A stretch of DNA of 49,807 nucleotides from Marinobacterium profundum. Lineage in GTDB: Bacteria > Pseudomonadota > Gammaproteobacteria > Pseudomonadales > Balneatricaceae. The position numbers were made by a program, and so were the translations under genes. How positions within the stretch are numbered: position 1 is the stretch's first letter; every line of letters starts with the position of its first letter. This document shows, piece by piece, positions 18,487 to 26,636 of the stretch. The notes under the pieces were generated by a model. It worked only from the letters and a program-made list of their open reading frames with translations, was not told where the DNA came from and did no database searches. The DNA lies in contig NZ_BCNS01000122.1 of the NCBI RefSeq assembly GCF_001528745.1, forward strand, positions 1 to 49,807. Direction: 5' to 3'.

Positions 18487-18875
18487 CAGAGTGCTCCCCC
18501 TTCAGCAAAGCGCAGCTTTTCGGAGTGGTTGATGGCGGCAAGGGTGTAGGCGATGGTGATGATGAGCTTTTCTCCGTCGGGCTCGACGGAAACGTCCAGG
18601 CTTTGTGGCAGTACCTCGCCCTTGAGGGCGTCGATCAGGGTTGCAGTTAATCGCTTGTTTGTGACCTCCGCCAGGGACTGACTATTGGGTTCGAAGATTA
18701 GCGCCCGTACACCTATGCCAAACTCCGGCCTGAACCAGCGCTCGCCGGGGTTGGTGAACAGTATTTGCTCAATTTGTTCGCGCACGTGCTGGCGGCGGTC
18801 GCTGGTGACGCCGCCGCCCGCCGCAACCTTGAGCGGAAAACGCAGGAAATCGTGTTTGTTCAGTTGTGTGCTCAT
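18486..18875 (-). CDS. gp25-like baseplate wedge protein (GPW/gp25 family)
   Basis: 129 residues with FLRFPLKVAAGGGV, the block REQIEQILFTNPGERWFRPEFGIGVRALIF (split: IEQILFTNPGERWFRPEFG then IGVRALIFEP), and a C-terminal beta-hairpin ending in IAYTLAAINHSEKLRF. The TNPGER motif and length are those of the gp25/lysozyme-like wedge family (Afp9/Pvc9), which links the baseplate to the sheath. The gene overlaps both neighbours. Confidence 0.9.
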   Translation of the reverse strand: MSTQLNKHDFLRFPLKVAAGGGVTSDRRQHVREQIEQILFTNPGERWFRPEFGIGVRALIFEPNSQSLAEVTNKRLTATLIDALKGEVLPQSLDVSVEPDGEKLIITIAYTLAAINHSEKLRFAEGGAL

Positions 18876-19678
18876 GATGCTGTCGTCTTCAGGGTCATGA
18901 CGGCGGGCGTGAGCGGCGGAATCGGAGGCCCTGACGGGGCTCCAGGCGCGGTGCAGTTGTGCGTGTGGGAGTTAAACAATGAGAGAAACGTCTGAGCCTT
19001 GATCAGAGCCTCCCCGCCGCTGCCGCCAACCGCAACCTGCTGGCCTTCAATAGTGATGCTGGTGCCCTTGATGGTGATCCCGGCGGCCGCCATTTCGGTG
19101 CTGTTGCCGTTACTGTCCTTGATCACAGTGCCGCTGCTGTCCATGGTGATGCTGTTGCCCGAGGCGTCGGTCAATTCCACCCGGTTGTTTTCCGCATCCA
19201 GGTGTAACACGGCACCGCTGGCATCGGTCCAGTTGACGCTGCCCTGGGGGCTGACGGTCAACTCGGTGCCCGCCGGATGGGTCAGACGGAAGCTTTCTTC
19301 ACCGCTGGTATCGTCGAACTCCATGACGTGGCCAGAGGCTGTGGCTAACAGTCTTTTTTCAGGAGGCGAGCTATTGGCACTGGTACCCGGCTGCCAGAAG
19401 GTGCCGACCCAGATGGCCTGGTCGATATTGCCAGCTTCGAATTCGACCCAGACCTGGGCATCGACTTCGGGAATGGTGTAACAACCCTGGCCGTCGAGGC
19501 CCCCGAATGGCAGGCAGGGCAAGGCCCAGTTTGAGGTCTGGTTGCCGAGTACCGAGGGCACGAGCAGCTTCAGGCGGCCGCGGTATTCTGGATCCTGGTT
19601 GTCGACCACCACGCCTCTGTGCTTGCCGAATACCTGATGCTGGGCATCGGTTGCCAGTCGTTGCAGGACCTTATCCAT
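18872..19678 (-). CDS. gp5-like spike protein (OB-fold plus beta-helix)
   Basis: 268 residues. The first ~90 (HRGVVVDNQDPEYRGRLKLLV, GCYTIPEVDAQVWVEFEAGN, QAIWVGTFW) form the gp5/VgrG OB-fold. Then come short repeats such as LHLDAENNRVELTDASGNSI and IKGTSITIEGQQVAVGG, typical of the triple-stranded beta-helix needle. The C-terminus NSHTHNCTAPGAPSGPP carries the His/Cys-rich tip motif seen in single-chain spikes. The ATG at 19678 overlaps the previous stop (TGATG); the next codon upstream is an in-frame GTG. It would be the piercing spike at the base of the tube, attached to the gp27-like hub encoded just upstream. Confidence 0.85.
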   Translation of the reverse strand: MDKVLQRLATDAQHQVFGKHRGVVVDNQDPEYRGRLKLLVPSVLGNQTSNWALPCLPFGGLDGQGCYTIPEVDAQVWVEFEAGNIDQAIWVGTFWQPGTSANSSPPEKRLLATASGHVMEFDDTSGEESFRLTHPAGTELTVSPQGSVNWTDASGAVLHLDAENNRVELTDASGNSITMDSSGTVIKDSNGNSTEMAAAGITIKGTSITIEGQQVAVGGSGGEALIKAQTFLSLFNSHTHNCTAPGAPSGPPIPPLTPAVMTLKTTAS

Positions 19679-20805
19679 CACAGCACCCCCGCCAGAACAC
19701 TGGCTGCAGCCGATTGGTCGTCGCCATAGGCGTTGCGCAGCAATTTGAAGCTGACTTTGTAGCCGTTACTGTCAAAGCGGTGGGTGCAGGCATCCACGTA
19801 CCAGCGGCCGCTGTAGCGCTCCCCCGTGCCGTCGATAAGCACAGGTTCGCCAATGCGCAGGACATTGGCGTAACGGCTGCCATCCAGCTCCCCTGAGCCC
19901 TTGATGCGCATGGCGGCCCTGTTGGCGGCGGCCTGTGCGCTTACACGGGCCTGTTCGTCCGATACCCGGCCGGCCCGCGGCACCTGCCAGGTGAAGTCCC
20001 CCGCGGCCTCGCTGGTGGCCGGGCGCGTTCCCAGCAAGCTGCTGTCGGGTGCGACTGTTTCCTCTTCTGGCTGAGTGCCGGTTTCTGCTGCCAGCTGGTA
20101 GAGCACCTGGTCGGGCTGGTGGCCGTCGTCGTCGACGGAAAAGCTGACGCAGTTGGTATCTGGCCCGGCATAGACCAGTACTGCAGGCTGGGGTTCAAGG
20201 TCGAGGCGCATGGGGCCAATGTAGAGAGCGTCTTCGAGGAAAATCATGTCGTTGCCGTTGGTGTCGGCCCGCTGCTTGAGAAATCGCAGGTCGGTGGCGT
20301 TCTGGTTGAGATTCTGGATAGGAAACACCGGGCCCTGGTAATTGATGACCTGGCCGCTGCGTCTGGCGATGGCGCTGCTGATCTGGCTGTCATCCGTGGT
20401 GGCGTCATCCTCGGCCCAAACCTGGTTGATGTGGGTTCTGTCCATCAAAAGCGAGGCATCCTGGCATTCCACTGTCAGTTTGGCGGCGCCCTGGTCCTCA
20501 GGGCATTCCAGTTTGACCTGGCGGATATAGCCGGCCATCAGGTACTGCTCCTGGTCGCCGAATACCGCCTTGATGTGAATTTCCCGCCAGGGCTTGATGC
20601 GTTCGTCGTCGGCCAGGGTCCAGTTACCGTCCTCAATGCGGCGAGTGTCGAATTCGAGTTTGGCGGTGGTCCAGCTGCTGCGATCAGCATCCACCTCTAG
20701 CAGCGCCAGGGCCGGGTAGAGGTCATCGACTTCGGTGTTGTCGATAAGAACCCGGCATTCAGCAGGTCCCAGGGTGTTGCCGCCCAGCAGGTCTATGAGT
20801 GACAT
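19678..20805 (-). CDS. gp27-like hub protein (VgrG N-terminal half)
   Basis: 375 residues starting MSLIDLLGGNTLG, with beta-rich gp27/GpD-like segments (YPALALLEVDADRSSWTTAK, REIHIKAVFGDQEQYLMAGY, GAAKLTVECQDASLLMDRTH, LKQRADTNGNDMIFLEDALY). This is the hub that seats the tube on the spike. In Afp8/Pvc8 the gp27 and gp5 parts are one VgrG-like chain; here they are separate overlapping genes. The start at 20805 is 3 nt after the LysM stop; an upstream reading extending into the LysM gene was rejected. Confidence 0.8.
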   Translation of the reverse strand: MSLIDLLGGNTLGPAECRVLIDNTEVDDLYPALALLEVDADRSSWTTAKLEFDTRRIEDGNWTLADDERIKPWREIHIKAVFGDQEQYLMAGYIRQVKLECPEDQGAAKLTVECQDASLLMDRTHINQVWAEDDATTDDSQISSAIARRSGQVINYQGPVFPIQNLNQNATDLRFLKQRADTNGNDMIFLEDALYIGPMRLDLEPQPAVLVYAGPDTNCVSFSVDDDGHQPDQVLYQLAAETGTQPEEETVAPDSSLLGTRPATSEAAGDFTWQVPRAGRVSDEQARVSAQAAANRAAMRIKGSGELDGSRYANVLRIGEPVLIDGTGERYSGRWYVDACTHRFDSNGYKVSFKLLRNAYGDDQSAAASVLAGVL

Positions 20806-20807
20806 GG

Positions 20808-21086
20808 CTATTCTCCCACCCGGGGAATCAGGATTACTCGGCCCACCATGGTCTTGTCGAGCACTGACCGGGGACAGGTGAATTCCGGGTTGGCATCGAG
20901 TATGCGCCACCAGAGCCGGTCGTCCTTGTAATAGTGCTGGGCCAGTTGATCCAGCCGGTCGCCCTCCACCACCTCGTGTTCGATGACCCCGGTGGACGGG
21001 CCTATGGGGCGGGTCTGCAGCCCCGGGAAAATGTCTGGATCGGTAAAGTGGGGCGTGTTCTGGTAACGGGATTTTTTACTCAACAT
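20808..21086 (-). CDS. LysM-domain baseplate protein (Pvc7/gp53-like C-terminal part)
   Basis: 92 residues. The core EHEVVEGDRLDQLAQHYY, then DRLWWRILDANPEFT and GRVILIPRV, is a LysM/tail-protein-X module. Such modules occur at the C-terminus of Afp7/Pvc7 and in T4 gp53, where they help hold the hub to the wedges. Here the module is a free-standing small gene, 3 nt after the tube-like partner and 2 nt before the hub gene. Confidence 0.85.
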   Translation of the reverse strand: MLSKKSRYQNTPHFTDPDIFPGLQTRPIGPSTGVIEHEVVEGDRLDQLAQHYYKDDRLWWRILDANPEFTCPRSVLDKTMVGRVILIPRVGE

Positions 21087-21089
21087 GAT

Positions 21090-21743
21090 TCATATCACCG
21101 TAGTCGCAATGGTAGGCACCAGGTTCAGGGCCGCGCCGACGGCCTGACGAATCTGCTCCACCTTGTAGAACGGGTTGTCGCCTTCAATCACCTGAAAGCT
21201 GAGGGTAACGTTGGCTCTATAGGGTTGCAGCGACGGCAGGTGGGCGTTTTCCTCAACCTGCACACTGGTGAGAAAGACCGGCAGAATATGTGTACCCCAG
21301 ATCAGCAGCAGCACTGAGGGGTGCGTATCGCGCTGGAATGCCCGCGCGCCACCCAGGCCCAGGGCGGCGAGGGTCGTAAAGCCCCCGGGACCCTGGGATT
21401 TGGGTTCCACCATGCTGCGCAGAGTGTCCAGTTCCGGTGCTATGCCAAGGGTAATGGCATTGACATGGCCGATGGCGTTCGGGTCCGCCATGCGGTCGGT
21501 AGCATCGAGCAAAATGGTGAGATCGAATTTTTCCGGCTCAACTGAAACACCCTGGGCGACCCGTGGCGTGTCCATCGGTGTGGTAAAGCCGTAGCCCCCT
21601 TTGGCGCCGGGGGCGTTGCCCATGGTGATGTTGACAGTGCGGGTTCGCGTGATGGTCTGGGGGTTGAACTCGAAGTACAGCACCAGAGGCGGCAGGTTAA
21701 AGCCGTATTCCATCAGAAAGCCGTGACTGAGATTGACTGCCAT
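21090..21743 (-). CDS. CIS tube-protein domain (Pvc7 N-terminal-like) hub adaptor
   Basis: 217 residues. The segment LVLYFEFNPQTITRTRTVNI and the later FDLTILLDATDRM resemble the 'contractile injection system tube protein' domain found at the N-terminus of Pvc7/Afp7, usually fused to LysM. The LysM module follows as the next gene, so the family's usual two-domain protein appears split into two chains. It likely adapts the tube to the hub. The assignment rests on a few short motifs and on context. Confidence 0.65.
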   Translation of the reverse strand: MAVNLSHGFLMEYGFNLPPLVLYFEFNPQTITRTRTVNITMGNAPGAKGGYGFTTPMDTPRVAQGVSVEPEKFDLTILLDATDRMADPNAIGHVNAITLGIAPELDTLRSMVEPKSQGPGGFTTLAALGLGGARAFQRDTHPSVLLLIWGTHILPVFLTSVQVEENAHLPSLQPYRANVTLSFQVIEGDNPFYKVEQIRQAVGAALNLVPTIATTVI

Positions 21744-21747
21744 GGTG

Positions 21748-22014
21748 CTACATCTCCTGTGCGGATCTGGCGCGCAGCTGCTGACAGATAGCCGCAGCTA
21801 TCTGCATTCCCAGACGTCTGTCGCTCAAGCCAGGATTCAGGCGCAGGGGCGCCACATCCAGGGTTTCAAAGTTTGCCTCCAGGCGGCCAAGAGACGGGTC
21901 GCCGGCAAACTGCTGGCGCAGACCCGCGCCAATCTCGCGGGCGATAGCGCTGGCGCGATCCCGGAAAACGGGTGCCAAACGCAGGTTCATGCGGCCTATG
22001 CTGATATCAATCAT
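21748..22014 (-). CDS. Small conserved eCIS-type protein of unknown function
   Basis: 88 residues beginning MIDISIGRMNLRLAPVFRDR. The gene overlaps the AAA+ stop (ATGA at 22011-22014), so it is very likely translated. A short beta-strand with ISIGRMNLRL is followed by a helix-rich remainder (ASAIAREIGAGLRQQF). It has no signal peptide. I do not recognise a family, although the IGR-like strand resembles the C-terminal LRIGQINVVV motif of the Pro/Gln-rich protein encoded three genes earlier. Confidence 0.6.
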   Translation of the reverse strand: MIDISIGRMNLRLAPVFRDRASAIAREIGAGLRQQFAGDPSLGRLEANFETLDVAPLRLNPGLSDRRLGMQIAAAICQQLRARSAQEM

Positions 22015-23363
22015 CCCAGGGCCTCCGTCATCAGCTGTTCAGGCAGGTAGGGCGCCAGCAGCCCCAGATCGCCCGGTTGCAGTCGTGTCCGCTCCTTGGA
22101 TAGCTCTCGCCAGATGGCTGTGGCGATGTGGGGCAGGTCAATGGGGCTGTCGTCGGCGGCGGCAAGATAGGCGGCATAGAGTGCGGCGTTGCGGATCTGT
22201 CCGCCGGTGAGGTTGACCGCCTGTCCCAGCTGCTCGAAATCGATGTTCTGGGACAGGGGAGCACGGGGTGGCAGCAACAGGCGCCAAAGCCGGGTGCGTT
22301 CAGCTGCCTGAGGTTTGGGGAACTCCACCACCAGATGCAGTCGACGCAAAAACGCCTGGTCCAGTTGTGATCGCAGATTGGTGGTGAGTATGCAGGGGCC
22401 CTCATGTGTCTCCATCCGTGTTAGCAGATAACTTACCTCCATATTGGCGTAGCGATCCCGGGCATCTTTTATCTCGCCGCGCTTGCCCATCAGGGCATCG
22501 ACTTCGTCAAACAGCAGTACCACTGGTTTCTGGTGGGCGGCATCAAACAGGCGTGACAGGTTCTTTTCGGTTTCGCCGATATATTTGCTCACCAGGCAGG
22601 CCAGGTCGACGCGATAGAGCGGCCAGCCCAGTTCGTTTGCCAGTACCCGCGCGGCGAATGTTTTACCGGTGCCTGAGGCACCACTGAAAAGCGCTACCGG
22701 GCCGCCGGAGTGACGCCCGCCCCAGCCGTTAACCACTGTCTCTCTGTATTTGAAGTGATAGGAAAATTCACGCAACAGGCAGATCCGGTCGGGGGGCAGC
22801 ACCAGGTCGTTGAACCCAGCCTCGGCAGCGACGCGGGTTGCGCCTGGGATCGACGACACCTCGGGGCGTTGCAATAGTCTCGACAGGGTGCCGGGTTCGG
22901 CACGAATGGCGGCGGTAACATCCTCCTCGCTGATATTGAGTAGCCGGTCCGGGCCGTTGGCGAGGCTCCAGATCAAAGTGTGCAGGGTTTCGTTCTCGTC
23001 CACCTCAAGCGCAAGCAGGGCATGGATCAGCACGGCGCTGGCGTGATGGTGCTGACCGCCGTTGAGGTCTCGGTATATCCAGGCTAGCGGCGGATGCGCC
23101 TGTGGACCTATGACGCAGGCAAGCAAATCCAGCGCCAGGGCTGGTGCATGGGGGCGCACCAGGCGGCGCCAGGGGCTGAAGGCGCCTTCGCGCAATGTGC
23201 ACACCTGTACCTGAAGCTGTTGCAGTTGTTCGAGGCTGTTGCTGTCTGGGTCTCGCCCGTAGCGGCTGTCGAGCAGGCAGCGCCCCAGGGCTTCCAGGCG
23301 TTGCCATTCAACGTCCAGAGTCGGCGTATTATTCAGGACTTGCTGCGGCGTCGGGCTGTTCAT
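22011..23363 (-). CDS. AAA+ ATPase of the eCIS (Afp15/Pvc15-like)
   Basis: 450 residues from the ATG at 23363, which overlaps the DUF4255 stop as ATGA; a longer reading from 23609 would run far into that gene. Walker A GASGTGKT lies near residue 226, Walker B LLFDEVDALMGKR near 281, and a sensor segment LTTNLRSQLDQAFLRRL follows. A ~190-residue N-terminal domain (QVHTLREGAFSPWRRLVR-like) precedes the ATPase core. These proteins are membrane-free, required for particle assembly in Afp/PVC, and are thought to act as chaperone-like remodelling factors. Confidence 0.85.
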   Translation of the reverse strand: MNSPTPQQVLNNTPTLDVEWQRLEALGRCLLDSRYGRDPDSNSLEQLQQLQVQVCTLREGAFSPWRRLVRPHAPALALDLLACVIGPQAHPPLAWIYRDLNGGQHHHASAVLIHALLALEVDENETLHTLIWSLANGPDRLLNISEEDVTAAIRAEPGTLSRLLQRPEVSSIPGATRVAAEAGFNDLVLPPDRICLLREFSYHFKYRETVVNGWGGRHSGGPVALFSGASGTGKTFAARVLANELGWPLYRVDLACLVSKYIGETEKNLSRLFDAAHQKPVVLLFDEVDALMGKRGEIKDARDRYANMEVSYLLTRMETHEGPCILTTNLRSQLDQAFLRRLHLVVEFPKPQAAERTRLWRLLLPPRAPLSQNIDFEQLGQAVNLTGGQIRNAALYAAYLAAADDSPIDLPHIATAIWRELSKERTRLQPGDLGLLAPYLPEQLMTEALG

Positions 23364-24397
23364 CCGTTGCTCCGGTACAGATTGATCAGTAGCGGATTGC
23401 TTTCCAGCCTGATGGGGGCAGCGCCCGCAAAGGGCGCAACTTCCCGGCTCGCCGTCAGTAGTCCCTGTGCTGCGTCTTGACCGGGAGCAAGGACAAAAGG
23501 CAGCGCAATGGGCAGCGGGAAGATGCCCGGCTGCGGGGCGGGAATGGCGTCCGGTGTAATTGCAGCGTGGCTGGGAGAGGCTGCCACCGGGGCACCGTTG
23601 TCGCTCCATTGGGATCCGTCCCAGACTCTCCAGCGTAGCTGCACGGCCTCGCCCGGCACGCCGGCCAGCCAGATCCTGGGTTCAAAGGCTGCGAACTCCG
23701 CACTGTCGACGTCGAAACTCAGGGTATGGGCGCAAAGATCGTCCAGTAGCCAGCACAGCGCCGGTTGCCACTGGGGGTTGTCGACGTCTATGCGGACTGG
23801 ATTGAAAACCGGCCGTTCCACAATGCCGGAAAATCGGGCGTGGCGGGCGCTCATATCGGCCAGGGCTTGCTGGCCGATGGCGGCGACCCGGGGTGGCTCT
23901 ATAGCGGCTTCTATCGGTGTGATTACCGCCAGCGCCATTTCATAGATCAGCGAGGGTCTGTAGGTGGTGTCGCCCTGAGTAGACCAGACCTGATTGATCT
24001 GCTCGTCAGTCACCGGGCTGAAAATGACCTGCAGACGAATTTCCTCACCGTCCAGAGCCACCGGCTGCAGCACCGGTGTCTGGCGGAATAACTGCATGAT
24101 ATGCCCGAGAAAACGCAGGTCATTCTCGCCACTGGCGATGGGATCCTCATCAATGGCAAAGGAAGTAATAAGACAGAAAAGCCGGATGTGCCAAGGCTGA
24201 CCCGGTCGCAGTCCGGCCTCGAATCCGCCGGGCTCGAAGCGGTAGAAAAACAGGTTGACCCTGTGGCCGGGGGCCGCTGGCAGGTCCGCCGGTGCGCCTA
24301 TGCTCAGCGAGACATCGTTGCCGCCGGCATTGAGGCCATTGCGTACGAAATCTTCGACCTCTCGACAGATGATTGATAAAGATGAGGTCTGCGGCAT
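23360..24397 (-). CDS. DUF4255 tail-terminator/cap protein (Pvc16-like)
   Basis: 345 residues. The N-terminal ~190 (LSIICREVEDFVRNGLNAGG, DVSLSIGAPADLPAAPGHRV, NLFFYRFEPGGFEAG, IRLFCLITSFAID, GHIMQLFRQTPVLQ) match DUF4255, the Pvc16 N-terminal domain that caps the distal end of the tube and sheath. The C-terminal ~150 residues are beta-rich and lineage-specific. It starts at the stop of the Pro/Gln-rich gene (TAATG) and is followed by the ATPase gene, the same pair order as Pvc15-Pvc16 neighbours. Confidence 0.85.
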   Translation of the reverse strand: MPQTSSLSIICREVEDFVRNGLNAGGNDVSLSIGAPADLPAAPGHRVNLFFYRFEPGGFEAGLRPGQPWHIRLFCLITSFAIDEDPIASGENDLRFLGHIMQLFRQTPVLQPVALDGEEIRLQVIFSPVTDEQINQVWSTQGDTTYRPSLIYEMALAVITPIEAAIEPPRVAAIGQQALADMSARHARFSGIVERPVFNPVRIDVDNPQWQPALCWLLDDLCAHTLSFDVDSAEFAAFEPRIWLAGVPGEAVQLRWRVWDGSQWSDNGAPVAASPSHAAITPDAIPAPQPGIFPLPIALPFVLAPGQDAAQGLLTASREVAPFAGAAPIRLESNPLLINLYRSNG

Positions 24398-25290
24398 TAA
24401 AGACTCCTCAGGAAGTAGCGGCTGGCGGAGTCACTCTCTCGCTCAAGCCCGCTGCGACGGTCCTGATCGGGCCTCGTTGATTCCACCACCACGTTGATCT
24501 GCCCAATTCTTAGTTGGGGTGCGTCACTGGCGCACTCCTGGAAATGTCGCGGTGGTGCTGATGTTTGCTGCTCTCTTTTAGGCGCAACGGAGGTGACGGG
24601 CGATGGTTGCCTGTCCTTGTGGATTTTTATTTTCACGTCATCAGGGAGCGATCGGCGCTGATGTGGGTCCTGGGTGTCCTGGACAACTCTGAAATCATCA
24701 TCCTGTATCGTCTGGATGATCGTTTGTACTGTAGCTGGCGCGGGTCCGTTGTCCTGTACAGGCGGCACGGCAGACTTGTCTGATGAGTCCATTCGGGTGC
24801 CTGTGGCTATTCTGGCGGCGGGAATCCGTGTGTTTTCGTGACTGTCTGAGGGCGACTTTTGTTGCTCCGTGCGGGGCATATCGCTGACCTTTGGCGCTGC
24901 AGGGACATTCGGGTTTTGCTGTTGGGTGAGTATTTTTTCGGATCTTGCAATCAGAGTTTGCTGACTCAGGTGCTGTAAATACTGGTAAAGGGGCTCTTGT
25001 GCGCTTTCCTGGGCGCTGGCGTCATGGGGGTCTTTTGCGCTCTCAGGTTTAGGCCTCTGTTTGCGGGCGGGCGGCAAATCAGGGGCTTGCGACTTGGCAC
25101 TGTCCAGGGTATCCGGGCCCTGCTCGATGGGCGGAGTGGGCGTTGTGGGTTGGTGATTGTCTGGGGTTGTGGAAGGCAGGACGTTCTCGCCCGGTTGGCT
25201 TACCTCAAGCACCTCTTCAGAATATGCCAGGGCCGACTCTCCAAAATGCCGCTCCCGGGCATCGGCCACTATATCTGCCAGGTAGCCCAT
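24397..25290 (-). CDS. Pro/Gln-rich eCIS protein with C-terminal IGR-like motif
   Basis: 297 residues. The first ~30 (MGYLADIVADARERHFGESA) are helical. The middle ~220 are disordered and rich in Pro, Gln, Asp and Ser. The last ~45 include APQLRIGQINVVVES, similar to the short IGRIEVRA-type motif seen in uncharacterised eCIS proteins. No catalytic motif, membrane segment or signal peptide is visible. Its tight coupling to both neighbours (TAATG overlaps) makes it a structural or assembly factor. A tape-measure role is possible only if length is set by a disordered chain, which I cannot support. Confidence 0.55.
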   Translation of the reverse strand: MGYLADIVADARERHFGESALAYSEEVLEVSQPGENVLPSTTPDNHQPTTPTPPIEQGPDTLDSAKSQAPDLPPARKQRPKPESAKDPHDASAQESAQEPLYQYLQHLSQQTLIARSEKILTQQQNPNVPAAPKVSDMPRTEQQKSPSDSHENTRIPAARIATGTRMDSSDKSAVPPVQDNGPAPATVQTIIQTIQDDDFRVVQDTQDPHQRRSLPDDVKIKIHKDRQPSPVTSVAPKREQQTSAPPRHFQECASDAPQLRIGQINVVVESTRPDQDRRSGLERESDSASRYFLRSL

Positions 25291-26108
25291 TAGTGTCCGG
25301 CCTCCATGGTGTGGGAGTTTCGGTTACTTTCTATCAGTTGCAAATAATGCTGGCGCCGGCGTCTCGGCAGATCCAGGATTTCCTGCTGAGACCAGTGATA
25401 GCTGCTGGCCAGCCGATGAATCTCGCTGAGCAAGGCATCAGGCGAAGAGTCCAGACTCTGATAAGGGTCCAGATCCAGGGTGTTTTCCATCTGGCAATGG
25501 GGGCAGGGGGCCAGCAGTTGCAGGGCCACTTCGGGCGCCATGGACTCCAGGGTCTGGTCCAGTATTTCAATATCCTGCGGTGACAGTGTCGAAACATCGG
25601 GGATCGGGTTCAGCAGCGAGGCCAATAATTGCAGTTGTTGTTCTTCAGAGCTTTTGCGCGGATCGAGATTCGACTGGTCGGCGCCTGTCGGCAACCTTAA
25701 CCGGTAACTCGTACCATTGATTTGCACTGCACTTTCGGGGAAATCTTGGCCTGCACTTTTTATCGGCAGGCTGGAGGGCCTGTAATTCAGATCAAACACG
25801 GCGTCGCAGTCGCTGCAGCGCGCCGATAGCCAGCGCTGGCTGTCATCCAGCAATACGCTCAGTTGGCGCATCAGGAACTGACGATCACCGACCACCAGCG
25901 ACGCCACCAGCAGCCGATCCGGCTCCTGCCCTGCCAGACTTGCCAGGGCGCAGGCGAGCACTGCGGTTACCTTGTCTGCGGTGCAGCCATCCTCTGCGGC
26001 AGCCTCCTCCAGTGACAATTCCAGCGCGCCGTTCAGCGGATTGAAACGATAGTCCTGTCGCAATGTGCCCTCGATAAAAAGGCCGCCGGGCAAGAGTTGG
26101 AGTTTCAT
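25290..26108 (-). CDS. gp26/gp51-like hub chaperone with zinc-ribbon cysteines
   Basis: 272 residues with two Cys pairs, CSDCD near residue 97 and CPHCQ near 200, that could together bind one zinc. The C-terminus (LHRLASSYHWSQQEILDLPR-like, then RRRQHYLQLIE) matches the short helical motif of tail assembly chaperones (T4 gp26/gp51-like, DUF6760). The N-terminal part reads as a baseplate-hub-like beta domain. It is encoded directly after the tube gene, as is usual for tube chaperones. The family call is tentative. Confidence 0.55.
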   Translation of the reverse strand: MKLQLLPGGLFIEGTLRQDYRFNPLNGALELSLEEAAAEDGCTADKVTAVLACALASLAGQEPDRLLVASLVVGDRQFLMRQLSVLLDDSQRWLSARCSDCDAVFDLNYRPSSLPIKSAGQDFPESAVQINGTSYRLRLPTGADQSNLDPRKSSEEQQLQLLASLLNPIPDVSTLSPQDIEILDQTLESMAPEVALQLLAPCPHCQMENTLDLDPYQSLDSSPDALLSEIHRLASSYHWSQQEILDLPRRRRQHYLQLIESNRNSHTMEAGH

Positions 26109-26617
26109 CAGCTTTCCGTCGGTTCAGTGATCGCCAAATCCCGTTCCCAGCCCTCATGCTGCAAGATGATGGTTTGGATACCCACAGCATTCATGGTGCC
26201 GGCGTCGAACTCCGGCAGTGCCTGATATTCGGACACCCAGGCGCGGTGCAGCATGTAACTGATAACGGGTACCCCCTGAAGGTTGAGCACATTGAGCGTT
26301 ATGTCCTTGCGGTAGTTGAGCAGGGACATGGCGGCGTTGCCCTTGAAGTTGTTAACCAGGTTCGCCCAAGTCTCGAAAACAGGGTCGTGGGTCAGCCCCT
26401 GTTCAAGGGTCACGGGTTCGTAACTGGTACCGCCGGGCATCACCCGCTCGTGGGCCGGATCGCCCGCTGAACGCCATTTGACGGCTTCGGTGGTTTTCTT
26501 CAGAACACTCATTTTGCGCAGCCCTGCCACGACCTGGCCGTCGATCACAACCTGGAACATGAAGGTGCGATAGGGGTCGTAGCGATGGGTGTTAACAGGG
26601 AAAATTGGTGCGGCCAT
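26108..26617 (-). CDS. eCIS inner tube protein
   Basis: 169 residues from the ATG at 26617, which has GAGGAG 7 nt upstream. The sequence IFPVNTHRYDPYRTFMFQVV, then GLRKMSVLKKTTEAVKWR and EPVTLEQGLTHDPVFETWAN, is the T4 gp19/Hcp-like tube fold used by Afp1/Pvc1. It forms hexameric rings stacked into the lumen through which the payload and spike travel. Only this one tube gene is present, whereas Afp and PVC have two. Confidence 0.9.
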   Translation of the reverse strand: MAAPIFPVNTHRYDPYRTFMFQVVIDGQVVAGLRKMSVLKKTTEAVKWRSAGDPAHERVMPGGTSYEPVTLEQGLTHDPVFETWANLVNNFKGNAAMSLLNYRKDITLNVLNLQGVPVISYMLHRAWVSEYQALPEFDAGTMNAVGIQTIILQHEGWERDLAITEPTES

Positions 26618-26636
26618 GGGGTTTCTCCTCACTCAA

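Noticed and set aside
18872-20805. A frameshift splitting a single VgrG gene
   Set aside because: The two frames meet at an exact TGATG overlap, the same junction type seen throughout the operon, so translational coupling explains them better.
22011-23609. Longer AAA+ reading frame starting at 23609
   Set aside because: It runs about 250 nt into the DUF4255 gene. The ATG at 23363 overlaps that gene's stop as ATGA and begins where the family sequence starts.
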